Shown piece by piece: positions 1 through 7,508 of a DNA stretch of 7,508 nucleotides. Origin of the DNA: Coriobacteriia bacterium (GTDB lineage: Bacteria; Actinomycetota; Coriobacteriia; Anaerosomatales; JAUVQN01); the NCBI GenBank assembly GCA_030598125.1, contig JAUVQN010000069.1:1-7508 (forward strand), given 5' to 3'. Made by a program: the position numbers and the translations under genes. Under the pieces are notes generated by a model. That model was not told the origin of the DNA. It saw nothing but the letters and a program-made list of their open reading frames with translations, and ran no database searches. Numbering within the stretch: the first letter of the stretch is position 1; each line of letters starts with the position of its first letter.

Positions 1-598
1 CGAACGCCGACATCTTCATCGTGTCCTTCTCGCCGGGCCGTCGCTCCACGCCGGAGGACACATCGACCGCGTAGGGCAGCGCGATGCGCACCGCCTCTCC
101 GACGTTCGTCGGGTCGAGACCTCCGGCGAGCACGAACGGGATGTCGTCGGGCACTTCGTGGCAGAGCGCCCAGTCGAAGCGCGCGCCGGTGCCGCCGGCG
201 GTGCCCGACGAGTACGTGTCCAGGAGCACCGCGTCACACTTCCCGAGGAACGGTTCCACATCTGCGCCGCAGAACCTCGCGTCGACCCTCAGCGCCTTCA
301 CGACGCGGCAATCGTAGCCGGCACACTCGGCCGGAGCCTCGCGACCGTGGAGCTGCACGGTGTCGAGACCCACGCTGTGTATCGCGTCGGCGACGACGCC
401 GGGTGCCTCATCCACGAACACGCCCACGCGCGAGACATACGGCGGCACCTCGGCGACGATCCGCCGCGCCCACGCCGGGTCGACCCGGCGTGGGCTCTCG
501 GCGAACACGAGACCGATGGCGTCCGCTCCCGCCTCGACCGCCGCGAGGGCGCCCTCGGAGGAGGTGATGCCGCATATCTTGACGCGCGTGCGATGCAT
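1..598 (-). CDS. trpF: Phosphoribosylanthranilate isomerase TrpF (3' end cut by window edge)
   Basis: This enzyme isomerises N-(5'-phosphoribosyl)anthranilate to the 1-deoxyribulose form that TrpC uses. The frame is open from the ATG at 598 to the window edge and gives 199 residues without a stop. Visible TrpF signatures, in order, are VKICGIT (6-12, catalytic Cys9), GLVFAESPRRV (29-39), VGVFVD (58-63), VQLHG (81-85), LLDT (125-128, general acid Asp127), GGTGARFDW (135-143), LAGGLDPTNV (157-166) and VDVSSGVE (178-185). The family usually has about 205-215 residues, so only roughly 10-15 C-terminal residues are missing. The start fits: GAAGG at 606-610 lies 7 nt upstream, and the trpB stop is 18 nt upstream, so the gene is probably co-transcribed with trpB. 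Residues about 35-44 are encoded by a perfect 28-bp palindrome, listed separately. The family call rests on the motifs and is firm; only the C-terminus is unseen. Confidence 0.96.
   Translation of the reverse strand, partial: MHRTRVKICGITSSEGALAAVEAGADAIGLVFAESPRRVDPAWARRIVAEVPPYVSRVGVFVDEAPGVVADAIHSVGLDTVQLHGREAPAECAGYDCRVVKALRVDARFCGADVEPFLGKCDAVLLDTYSSGTAGGTGARFDWALCHEVPDDIPFVLAGGLDPTNVGEAVRIALPYAVDVSSGVERRPGEKDTMKMSAF
468..495. repeat. Perfect 28-bp palindrome within trpF
   Basis: The half-site GCCCACGCCGGGTC is followed immediately by its exact reverse complement, with a GTCGAC centre between 481 and 482 and no mismatch over 14 + 14 bases. The symmetry ends at 467/496 (C opposite T). 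It codes for the SPRRVDPAWAR stretch of TrpF. As RNA it could fold into a very stable hairpin of about 12 bp with a four-base loop; as DNA it could be a dyad protein site. No run of U follows on either strand, so it is not an intrinsic terminator. Function is unknown, and GC-rich codon choice may contribute. Confidence 0.9.
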
Positions 599-616
599 GT
601 CGGTGCCTTCGGTCGG

Positions 617-1957
617 CTACTCCTCCTCGACTCGCGAACCGGCGGCGTAGTCGTAGTCGACCAGCTCGCCCTTGAGGTACGCGTCGTACGCCCCGAGATC
701 AAAGTGACCGTGGCCGGAGAGGCCGAAGAGGATCGTGCGCTCCTCGCCCTTCTCCTTGGCGTCGAGGGCCTCGGTGATGGCGGCCTGGATCGCGTGCGCC
801 GCCTCGGGAGCGGGCAGGATGCCCTCGTTCTGCGCGAAGAGGACGGCCCCTTCGAATACCTCGGTCTGGTGCAGCGCGACCGCGTCGATCTCCCCTTCCT
901 TGACGAGGAGCGAGAGCATCGGTGCGTCACCGTGGTAGCGGAGTCCGCCCGCGTGGATGCCCGCCGGCACGAAGTCGTGCCCGAGGGTGTACATCACGAC
1001 CTGGGGCGCCATCTTGGCCTCGTCGCCCCAGTCGTAGCGGTAGTCGCCCGCGGTCAGCGTCGGGCACGCCTTGGGCTCGACGGCGAGAAAGCGCGTGGAG
1101 AGGCCCTCCTCCTTCTTGCGGTGGTAGTACGGGAACGCGAGGCCGGAGAAGTTGGAGCCGCCGCCCACGCACCCGATGACCACGTCCGGTTCGGCCTCGG
1201 CCACACCCATCTGCGTGATGGCCTCCTGGCCGATGACCGTCTGGTGCAGACACACGAAGTTCAGGACAGAACCCAGCGAGTAGTGCGTGTCTTCGTTCTT
1301 GAGCGCGACCTCGACCGCCTCGGAGATGGCGATGCCGAGACTGCCCAGGCTGTCCGGGTTGTCCGCGAGGACGGCCTTGCCGGCGTCCGTCTCCATCGAG
1401 GGCGACGGCGTGACGCTCGCGCCGTACGTCTCCATGAGGATCCGCCGGTAGGGCTTCTGCTCGTAGGAGACCCTCACCATGTAGACCTTGCACTCGATGT
1501 CGAAGTGCTGGCACGCGATGGCGAGCGCGCTGCCCCACTGGCCGGCGCCGGTCTCGGTGGAGATCTTGTTCGTGCCTTCGACCTTGTTGTAGTAGGCCTG
1601 CGCGTACGCGGTGTTCGGCTTGTGCGAGCCGGCCGCGCTCACACCCTCGTACTTGAAGTAGATCTTGGCGGGCGTGTCGAGCGCCTTCTCGAGGTTCTTC
1701 GCGCGCACGAGCGGGCTGGGGCGGTACGTCTTGTAGATCTCCAGCACCTCGCCGGGGATGTCGATGTAGCGCTCCTGGCTCACCTCCTGCGCGATGAGAC
1801 CCATCGGGAAGAGGGGCGCCAGATCCTCGGGGCCCATGGGCTCGCTCGTCACCGGATGCAACGGCGGGTCGAGCGGCTTGGGGAGATCCGGCGAAACGTT
1901 GTACCAGGCCGTCGGCATCTCCCGTTCGTCGAGCACGTACTTGGTCCTGTCGGGCAT
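617..1957 (-). CDS. trpB2: Tryptophan synthase beta chain, TrpB2 type
   Basis: This is a PLP enzyme of 446 residues that condenses indole with serine; some TrpB2 enzymes are reported to prefer O-phosphoserine. It belongs to the TrpB2 branch rather than classical TrpB1. The PLP lysine sits in GSHKPNTA (Lys113; TrpB1 has a GAHK motif). The catalytic-Glu motif reads ETGAGQWG (135-142), the phosphate-binding loop is GGGSNF (265-270), and the C-terminal motif is SGHGHFD (414-420). MVRVSYEQKPYRR (160-172) and SLGIAISEAVE (206-216) are also TrpB2-like. An N-terminal stretch of about 45 residues, longer than TrpB1's, fits TrpB2. The start is supported by AGGGAGG at 1964-1970, 6 nt upstream; the stop is TAG. 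The gene lies in the trp operon between trpC and trpF, 133 nt after trpC. No trpA is present in the window, and TrpB2 proteins typically lack or alter the TrpB1-TrpA interface. Subfamily choice is by motif recognition, not by a tree. Confidence 0.95.
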   Translation of the reverse strand: MPDRTKYVLDEREMPTAWYNVSPDLPKPLDPPLHPVTSEPMGPEDLAPLFPMGLIAQEVSQERYIDIPGEVLEIYKTYRPSPLVRAKNLEKALDTPAKIYFKYEGVSAAGSHKPNTAYAQAYYNKVEGTNKISTETGAGQWGSALAIACQHFDIECKVYMVRVSYEQKPYRRILMETYGASVTPSPSMETDAGKAVLADNPDSLGSLGIAISEAVEVALKNEDTHYSLGSVLNFVCLHQTVIGQEAITQMGVAEAEPDVVIGCVGGGSNFSGLAFPYYHRKKEEGLSTRFLAVEPKACPTLTAGDYRYDWGDEAKMAPQVVMYTLGHDFVPAGIHAGGLRYHGDAPMLSLLVKEGEIDAVALHQTEVFEGAVLFAQNEGILPAPEAAHAIQAAITEALDAKEKGEERTILFGLSGHGHFDLGAYDAYLKGELVDYDYAAGSRVEEE

Positions 1958-2090
1958 CGTCTTCCTCCCTAGCTCGCGGTCACTTCGGTCTCGTCCATGT
2001 CACTCTCGCGTGCGGTGCCTCTCGTCAGTCGCCTGCCCCTCGTCGCCCCTCTCTATCCGTTCCTTCCCTACCCTTCTCGAAGCGATACCC
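1958..2090 (-). other. trpC-trpB2 intergenic gap with no identified gene
   Basis: This 133-nt gap is by far the longest in an operon whose other junctions are -4 to +18 nt. On the transcribed strand its first half is purine-rich, with many AGGG and GAGG runs. There is no stem followed by a U-run and hence no intrinsic terminator. No convincing -35/-10 pair was found; a TTCGAG / GATAGA pair with an 18-nt spacer is too weak to call. The only certain element is the trpB2 Shine-Dalgarno at 1964-1970. A nine-codon frame at 1998-1969 ends just before that site but contains no Trp codon. Confidence 0.5.
1964..1970 (-). promoter_or_regulatory. Shine-Dalgarno of trpB2
   Basis: The sequence AGGGAGG on the minus strand lies 6 nt before the ATG at 1957. 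It fixes the trpB2 start and shows that the gene can be translated independently despite the long gap after trpC. Confidence 0.8.
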
Positions 2091-2924
2091 TCACGAGGGC
2101 GCCGCGCACTTCGCCGGCACGCCTGTGAGCCATCCCAACATCTCCGCCGGGTCCTCGGAGCGCATGAGCGCGGTGCCGACGAGCACGGCGCAAGCCCCGG
2201 CCTCCGCCGCCGCCTCGACCTGCGCGCGTTCCGCGACCCCGCTCTCGGCGACGACCGCGAAGCCGTCGGCTGCGGCGCGCGCGACCAGTCCGAGCGCCGC
2301 CTCCGGGTCCACCGAGAGGTTGCGCAGGTCACGGCAATTCACACCGATGAGTCGAGCGCCGCTCGCTGCGGCGATCTCGTACTCGGCGGCGTCGTGCACC
2401 TCCACGAGCGGCGTGAGCCCGAACTCCTCGGCTCCGCCGACGAACGCCCGTGTCCCCCCGCCGAGGATACTCACCATGAGGAGCACGCCGTCGGCCCCGG
2501 AGTTCCTCGCGAGGAAGAGCTGCGCGGGATCGATGACGAAGTCCTTGCAGAGGATGGGCAGCTCGGTCGCCGTCCGTGCGACGCTGATGTCGTCGAAGGA
2601 GCCGCCGAACTCGGCGGGCTCCGTGAGAACCGACACGGCGCTCGCGCCACCCGCTTCGTAGGCGCTGGCGCGTTCGGCCACGTCGGCGCCCGGCGCGATG
2701 GGACCGAGCGACGGCGAGGCCCTCTTCACCTCGGCGATCACCGACACGGTCGGCTCCGCCGTGAGTGCCGCGGCGAGGTCGATCGGCTCCGTCACCCTCG
2801 GACAGGGCTCGGGGATCGGCGCGTCGTAGCACTCGGCGACCCACGCGCGGCGCAGCGCGATCATCCGCTCGAGGAACGGAGCGGTGTCCGTGCGACCCAT
2901 CTTGTCGGGTCCCTTCGGCGTCAT
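2091..2924 (-). CDS. trpC: Indole-3-glycerol phosphate synthase TrpC
   Basis: This TIM-barrel enzyme decarboxylates and cyclises the TrpF product to indole-3-glycerol phosphate. Its 277 residues compare with about 250-270 in the family. The active-site set is complete: AEVKRASPS (64-72, Glu65 and Lys67), LCKDF (125-129, Lys127), LVEVHD (173-178, Glu175), IGVNCRDL (193-200, Asn196), AESG (226-229, Ser228) and LVGTALMR (248-255). The residue after Asn196 is Cys where Asn or Ser is common; it is not a known catalytic position. The gene begins 7 nt after the trpGD stop with GAGG at 2930-2933. A second possible start is the ATG at 2900, preceded by GAAGGG at 2911-2916, which would give 269 residues; the sequence does not decide between them. 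The protein is monofunctional: TrpF is separate, unlike the enterobacterial TrpCF fusion. It contains two tryptophans. Confidence 0.96.
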   Translation of the reverse strand: MTPKGPDKMGRTDTAPFLERMIALRRAWVAECYDAPIPEPCPRVTEPIDLAAALTAEPTVSVIAEVKRASPSLGPIAPGADVAERASAYEAGGASAVSVLTEPAEFGGSFDDISVARTATELPILCKDFVIDPAQLFLARNSGADGVLLMVSILGGGTRAFVGGAEEFGLTPLVEVHDAAEYEIAAASGARLIGVNCRDLRNLSVDPEAALGLVARAAADGFAVVAESGVAERAQVEAAAEAGACAVLVGTALMRSEDPAEMLGWLTGVPAKCAAPS

Positions 2925-2931
2925 CCTGGCC

Positions 2932-4619
<1,688 letters not shown>

Positions 4620-4623
<4 letters not shown>

Positions 4624-6110
4624 CGCGCGACCTCCATGCTCATGCCCGCGGCAAGCTCGAGGCTCCGGTGGAGCGCCCGCGCCTTGTGGAGGGTCTCTTC
4701 GTACTCCTTCTCGGGATCCGAGTCGGCCACGATCCCGGCTCCCGACTGGATACTCGCCACGCCACCGGTGATGACGAAGGTGCGGATCGTGATGCACATG
4801 TCCATCGCCCCGTCGTAGCCGACGTAGCCGACGGTCCCCGCGTACGGACCGCGCGCCACCGGCTCGAGCTCGCGGATGATCTCCATGGCGCGGATCTTCG
4901 GGGCGCCCGAGACCGTGCCCGCGGGGAAGGTCGCTCTGAGCGCGTCGAAGGAGTCCCGTTCCTCCTGCATCGTCCCGTTGACCGTCGAGACGATGTGCAT
5001 CACGTGACTGTAGTCCTCGACCTCCATGAGCTGCGACACGCCGACAGTGCCCGCTTTACACACCCGCCCGAGATCGTTCCTCCCGAGGTCGACGAGCATG
5101 ACGTGCTCGGCGCGCTCCTTCTCGTCCGCGAGGAGCTCCGCGCGCAGGCGCCCGTCCTCCGTGAGGTCCACGCCCCTCGGGCGCGTGCCCGCGAGGGGTC
5201 TCGTCATGACGTCGTCGCCGTCCACGCGCACGAGCGGCTCGGGCGAGGATCCGACCAGCGTGACCTCGCCCGTACGCACGTAGAACATGGACGGCGACGG
5301 GTTCACGGCCCTGAGCACGCGGTAGAGATCGAGCCCGTCGCCGTCGTAGGGTGCGGAGAAGCGCTGCGAGAGCACGACCTGGAAGACGTCGCCCGCGACG
5401 ATGTGCTCCTTCGCACGTTCGACGGCCTCGATGAACCCCTTCCGGGTCATCCCCGACTCCATGGGGACGTCCGCGGCCGCTCCCACCGAACCGAGCGTGG
5501 CGTCGCGCGGACCCGACTCGAGACGTGCCGCGACCTCGTCGATCCTGGTCAGGGCCTCTTCGTACGATGCGGAAGGGTCCGAGCCCGGACGCGCCGGGAC
5601 GATGATCTGGATGACCCGCCGCGCGTGGTCGAACGCGACCGTCACGTCGGTGAACATGAACCCGAGGTCCGGCAGCCCCTGCTCGTCCACGTCGTGGCGA
5701 GGCACACGCTCGAAGTCGGTGGCCGCCTCGTAGCCGACGAAGCCGACCGCACCGCCTACGAACCGCGGCAGCCCGGGGATGCGCGCGACGCTGCCCGCGT
5801 CGAGTCGATCCGCGACGACGTGCAGCGGATCGTCGGCGTGGACCGTCCGCGAGGAGCCGTCCGACGAGATCGAGACGGCGCCCTTCGTCGCGGAGACGAC
5901 CTCGCCGCCGCCTACGCCGAGGAACGAGTAGCGGCCGAGCTGCTCTCCGCCGACCACGCTCTCCAGCAGGAAGGCGTGGTCGCGTCCCTCCGCGATGGCC
6001 ATGAACGCGGAGATCGGCGTCGCGAGGTCGGCGTAGACCTCGCGCGCGACCGGGACGACGTCGTGGTCGTCGGCCAGCCTGACGAACTCCTCTTCGCTCG
6101 GCACCAGCAT
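4620..6110 (-). CDS. trpE: Anthranilate synthase component I TrpE
   Basis: TrpE converts chorismate to anthranilate with ammonia from the TrpG domain, the first committed step. Its 496 residues match the family. The N-terminal half holds LLES (48-51), and NPSPSMFY (270-277) lies in the catalytic half; both correspond to the tryptophan feedback pocket, so allosteric inhibition is likely retained. Chorismate-binding motifs follow: GSSPE (287-291), RPLAGTRPRG (304-313), DLGRNDLGRV (341-350), FPAGTVSGAPK (395-405) and GAGIVADSDPEKEYEET (457-473 region). Presence of the feedback motifs and pairing with trpG argue against PabB. The frame stays open upstream into the T-box leader, but the start at 6110 is chosen because a near-perfect AGGAGGT (6120-6126) lies 9 nt before it and the upstream extension translates the riboswitch. 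The stop overlaps the trpGD start as ATGA. The protein contains no tryptophan. Confidence 0.97.
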
Positions 6111-6119
6111 CTCGCTCGG

Positions 6120-6126
6120 ACCTCCT
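6120..6126 (-). promoter_or_regulatory. Shine-Dalgarno of trpE
   Basis: AGGAGGT on the minus strand lies 9 nt before the ATG at 6110. It decides the trpE start over longer in-frame options that would overlap the terminator. It sits 12 nt past the end of the terminator U-run, outside the stem, so control looks transcriptional rather than by sequestering this site. Confidence 0.88.
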
Positions 6127-6137
6127 CGGATCCCGGG

Positions 6138-6174
6138 AAAAAAAAGACCCCACGTCCTGTAAGGGACGAGAGGT
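6138..6174 (-). terminator. Intrinsic terminator of the T-box leader
   Basis: On the minus strand ACCUCUCGUCC (6174-6164) pairs with GGACGUGGGGU (6157-6147) across a CUUACA loop. This makes 11 paired positions with one U-U mismatch and one G-U pair. A C and a run of eight U (6145-6138) follow. The 5' arm contains the sequence that forms the 3' arm of the antiterminator, so the two structures exclude each other. It should also stop any read-through from the upstream membrane-protein gene. Confidence 0.9.
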
Positions 6175-6180
6175 TTCTCC

Positions 6181-6194
6181 CGCGGTACCACCCT
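6181..6194 (-). promoter_or_regulatory. Conserved T-box sequence with tRNA acceptor-binding bulge
   Basis: AGGGUGGUACCGCG matches the T-box consensus exactly. UGGU at 6190-6187 is the part expected to pair with the NCCA end of uncharged tRNA and so stabilise the antiterminator (6166-6197). The variable fourth base is U, which pairs canonically with discriminator A and only by wobble with G. Confidence 0.93.
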
Positions 6195-6443
6195 CGTTGA
6201 CCCGCCTGCTTCGGCGGGCCCACTCGTTCCTGTCGACACGGGAGAGGATCTCTCCTATGTCCGGCCCCTTCTATCGGTGGGGATCCGCCGGCACTAGTCG
6301 GCGCTTCGCGCCTTTGCACCGGAGTCTCGGGGGCCCATTCCCTCCAGCCGCTCGCGTCGGATTCCCACCGTCACCGACTCTCTCTAGCTCGCGGACCGGG
6401 GTACTACTCCCCGTCGTCGACCGTCGATATGGAGTTGCCGCGG

Positions 6444-6472
6444 ACTCTAGCAGGGTTCCCAGAGCTCCGCAA
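6444..6472 (-). promoter_or_regulatory. Probable promoter of the trp operon
   Basis: TTGCGG at 6472-6467 (-35-like, first three bases of TTGACA kept) and TAGAGT at 6449-6444 (-10-like, four of six bases of TATAAT) are separated by exactly 17 bp. Transcription would begin near 6437, about 25-30 nt before stem I of the T-box, which is the expected geometry. The -35 lies only 5 nt past the stop codon of the upstream gene. The two hexamers are imperfect, so the call rests on spacing and position. Confidence 0.6.
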
Positions 6473-6477
6473 GTCGC

Positions 6478-7506
6478 CTAGGCGGACTCCTCCAGCCTCG
6501 GGGCGCGCGGGATCGGGTCCACGATGCGCTCCTTGGGACGTTCACCGATGGCCGCCGCGCCGAGCACCTGCCGAAGCCGCTCGAGCCTCCGGTACTCGGG
6601 GTCTTCCTCGTCGTTGGAGCTGTAGTCGCCGGTCCACGCATAGAAGAACTGCGTGTACTGCCCCTGGCACTGCTTCACGTGGTTCGGCTCGTGGATGACC
6701 TTCTCGAGCGAGAGGAGCATGGCCCGAGGGTCCTTCAGGAGGAGCATCCCTCGCGCATCGGCGAACTCGGCCGACTCGAGGTGCGCCCTGCGCTGACCCG
6801 CGAGCAGGTAGTGTGCGAGAACGACGGCCACGAGGTACGGCGGGAAGAACATCAAGGGATCCCCGCCCATGGAGCCGGTCTGCGTGCCCTCCTCGATACG
6901 GCGCATGCCGTCCACGTAGGCGATGGTCCAGTGCCGCGTCGCGTGGGCAGGCTCCCTGTAGGGGACCACGTCGAAGTAGCGCTTCTTCCATATCCACAGC
7001 GGGTGCATGAGCACGGTCGAGACGGTGGCCCAGGTGGTGTCGCGCGCGTTCAAGCGCGTGAGCAGGTGCGCGTAGACCGCGCGCTCCTCCTCGAGGTCGA
7101 GCTTGGCCGCGAGCCCGCGCGTGACGGCGATGACGCCGTGCTGCGGGTCCCGCCCGAGCACCATCGCGTTGACCGCAGGCGAGTCGAGCATGTAGAGCGG
7201 TGGCGGATGCTCCATCCCCGCCGCGATCGCCATGTCGTAGAGCGCGCGCTTCGTCTCCCGCTGCTGACCTTGCTGCACGCGCTCCGCGCCCAGCCGGCGG
7301 AGGAGGACCTTCTCCGAGCGGGACAGCATGTAGAGCGTGTAGAGCGCGACCATCAGGGTGCCCACGAGCGTGACCGTGAGGAGGGCCTCCCACGAGACGA
7401 GGGAGTCGAGCAGCCCGAGGGCGCGGCCGTAGTCGGCCCGGTCGGACGCGGACGCCGGCACCAGCACCAGGGCGAGCAGCACGAGCGTGGCGTAGGGAAG
7501 CAGCAC
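6478..7506 (-). CDS. HtpX/M48-like membrane protein with degenerate protease motif (5' end possibly outside window)
   Basis: The protein resembles HtpX-type M48 zinc proteases of the membrane but lacks the catalytic centre. At least 342 residues are visible. It has two N-terminal membrane segments (about 2-20 and 41-61), then a soluble stretch with the HtpX-like NAMVLGRDPQHGVIAVTRGL (113-132). The position of the HExxH motif reads HLLTR (147-151, bases 7068-7054): the first His remains but catalytic Glu and second His are gone. A further hydrophobic segment (about 216-237) precedes ESAEFADARG (244-253), which matches the third-ligand ExxxAD region of M48. The C-terminal tail is charged and probably cytoplasmic. 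The first visible codon is GTG at 7506; the frame may begin further upstream. The frame is intact, so this looks like a maintained pseudoprotease rather than a decayed gene. It is probably functionally unrelated to trp. Confidence 0.75.
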   Translation of the reverse strand: MLLPYATLVLLALVLVPASASDRADYGRALGLLDSLVSWEALLTVTLVGTLMVALYTLYMLSRSEKVLLRRLGAERVQQGQQRETKRALYDMAIAAGMEHPPPLYMLDSPAVNAMVLGRDPQHGVIAVTRGLAAKLDLEEERAVYAHLLTRLNARDTTWATVSTVLMHPLWIWKKRYFDVVPYREPAHATRHWTIAYVDGMRRIEEGTQTGSMGGDPLMFFPPYLVAVVLAHYLLAGQRRAHLESAEFADARGMLLLKDPRAMLLSLEKVIHEPNHVKQCQGQYTQFFYAWTGDYSSNDEEDPEYRRLERLRQVLGAAAIGERPKERIVDPIPRAPRLEESA

Positions 7507-7508
7507 GA

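Larger units (their letters stand above)
6138..6412 (-). promoter_or_regulatory. T-box riboswitch (tRNA-Trp-sensing leader of the trp operon)
   Basis: This leader binds uncharged tRNA-Trp and controls read-through into trpE. Stem I spans about 6410-6321: the base helix GGAGU/ACUCC, an AGUA loop-E strand just above it, an inner CCGC/GCGG helix (6394-6391, 6351-6348), and an apical GUCGG/CCGAC stem (6378-6374, 6360-6356) whose loop contains GGUG. In the specifier loop GAA is followed by UGG at 6337-6335, the Trp codon. Next come a GGCGC-GAA-GCGCC hairpin (6312-6300, stem II position), a CCCC/GGGG element with an ACCGAUAGAA loop (stem IIA/B position), and stem III (6219-6200). The canonical T-box AGGGUGGUACCGCG lies at 6194-6181 within an antiterminator closed by ACGAG/CUCGU (6197-6166), which competes with the terminator. 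The T-box motif alone is diagnostic; stem assignments were folded by eye. Confidence 0.95.

Noticed and set aside
158..1972. Plus-strand 604-codon open frame antisense to trpB2 and trpF
   Set aside because: Its product is Arg/Val/His-rich with no recognisable domain. The opposite strand carries two enzymes with complete motifs, and such long antisense frames are common when codons are GC-biased.
1969..1998. Nine-codon frame (MDETEVTAS) just upstream of the trpB2 Shine-Dalgarno
   Set aside because: It has no Trp codons, no clear ribosome site and no terminator pairing, so nothing marks it as a leader peptide; this length arises easily by chance.
4668..6200. Plus-strand 510-codon open frame antisense to trpE
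   Set aside because: Composition is low-complexity (Arg, Asp, His, Val), it runs through the T-box leader, and it mirrors the trpE codons. It is a shadow.
6111..6239. N-terminal extension of trpE by 43 codons from an ATG at 6239
   Set aside because: The extension translates the T-box and terminator, has no Shine-Dalgarno of note, and TrpE of normal length begins at 6110 behind AGGAGGT.
6384..6394. 11-base match CTAGCTCGCGG shared by the T-box stem I region and the trpC-trpB2 gap (1969-1979)
   Set aside because: The flanks do not match, the T-box structure is not repeated in the gap, and no other copies were noticed. It is probably coincidence.

Overview
The window is very GC-rich and every convincing gene lies on the minus strand, so biological order runs from high to low coordinates. 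It holds most of a tryptophan biosynthesis operon, its regulatory leader, and the end of an unrelated membrane-protein gene upstream. A transcription-attenuating T-box leader, near-perfect Shine-Dalgarno sites (AGGAGGT before trpE) and high GC suggest a high-GC Gram-positive lineage, for example a deep actinobacterial group such as Coriobacteriia or a Symbiobacterium-like Firmicute. This placement is inference; no marker in the window fixes it.

Layout in transcription order. 7506-6478: HtpX-like (M48) integral membrane protein whose zinc-protease motif is degraded; its 5' end may lie outside the window. 6472-6444: likely sigma-70-type promoter directly after that gene's stop. About 6412-6138: T-box riboswitch with a UGG (Trp) specifier, the canonical T-box sequence, an antiterminator and a mutually exclusive intrinsic terminator. 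6110-4620: trpE. 4623-2932: a trpG-trpD fusion overlapping trpE by ATGA. 2924-2091: trpC. 2090-1958: a 133-nt gap. 1957-617: a TrpB2-type tryptophan synthase beta chain. 598-1: trpF, open to the window edge and lacking only its last residues.

Together these genes cover chorismate to anthranilate (TrpE with the TrpG domain), phosphoribosyl transfer (TrpD domain), isomerisation (TrpF), ring closure to indole-3-glycerol phosphate (TrpC) and condensation of indole with serine or an analogue (TrpB2). No trpA and no classical trpB1 are visible; either could lie downstream of trpF. The T-box should sense uncharged tRNA-Trp and let RNA polymerase pass the terminator only under tryptophan starvation.

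The least ordinary points are the TrpB2-only beta subunit inside a T-box-controlled operon, the U at the variable T-box position where bacterial tRNA-Trp would predict C, the protease-dead HtpX relative, a perfect 28-bp palindrome inside trpF, and the total absence of tryptophan from TrpE and TrpGD. Long plus-strand open frames are antisense shadows caused by GC-rich codon bias.
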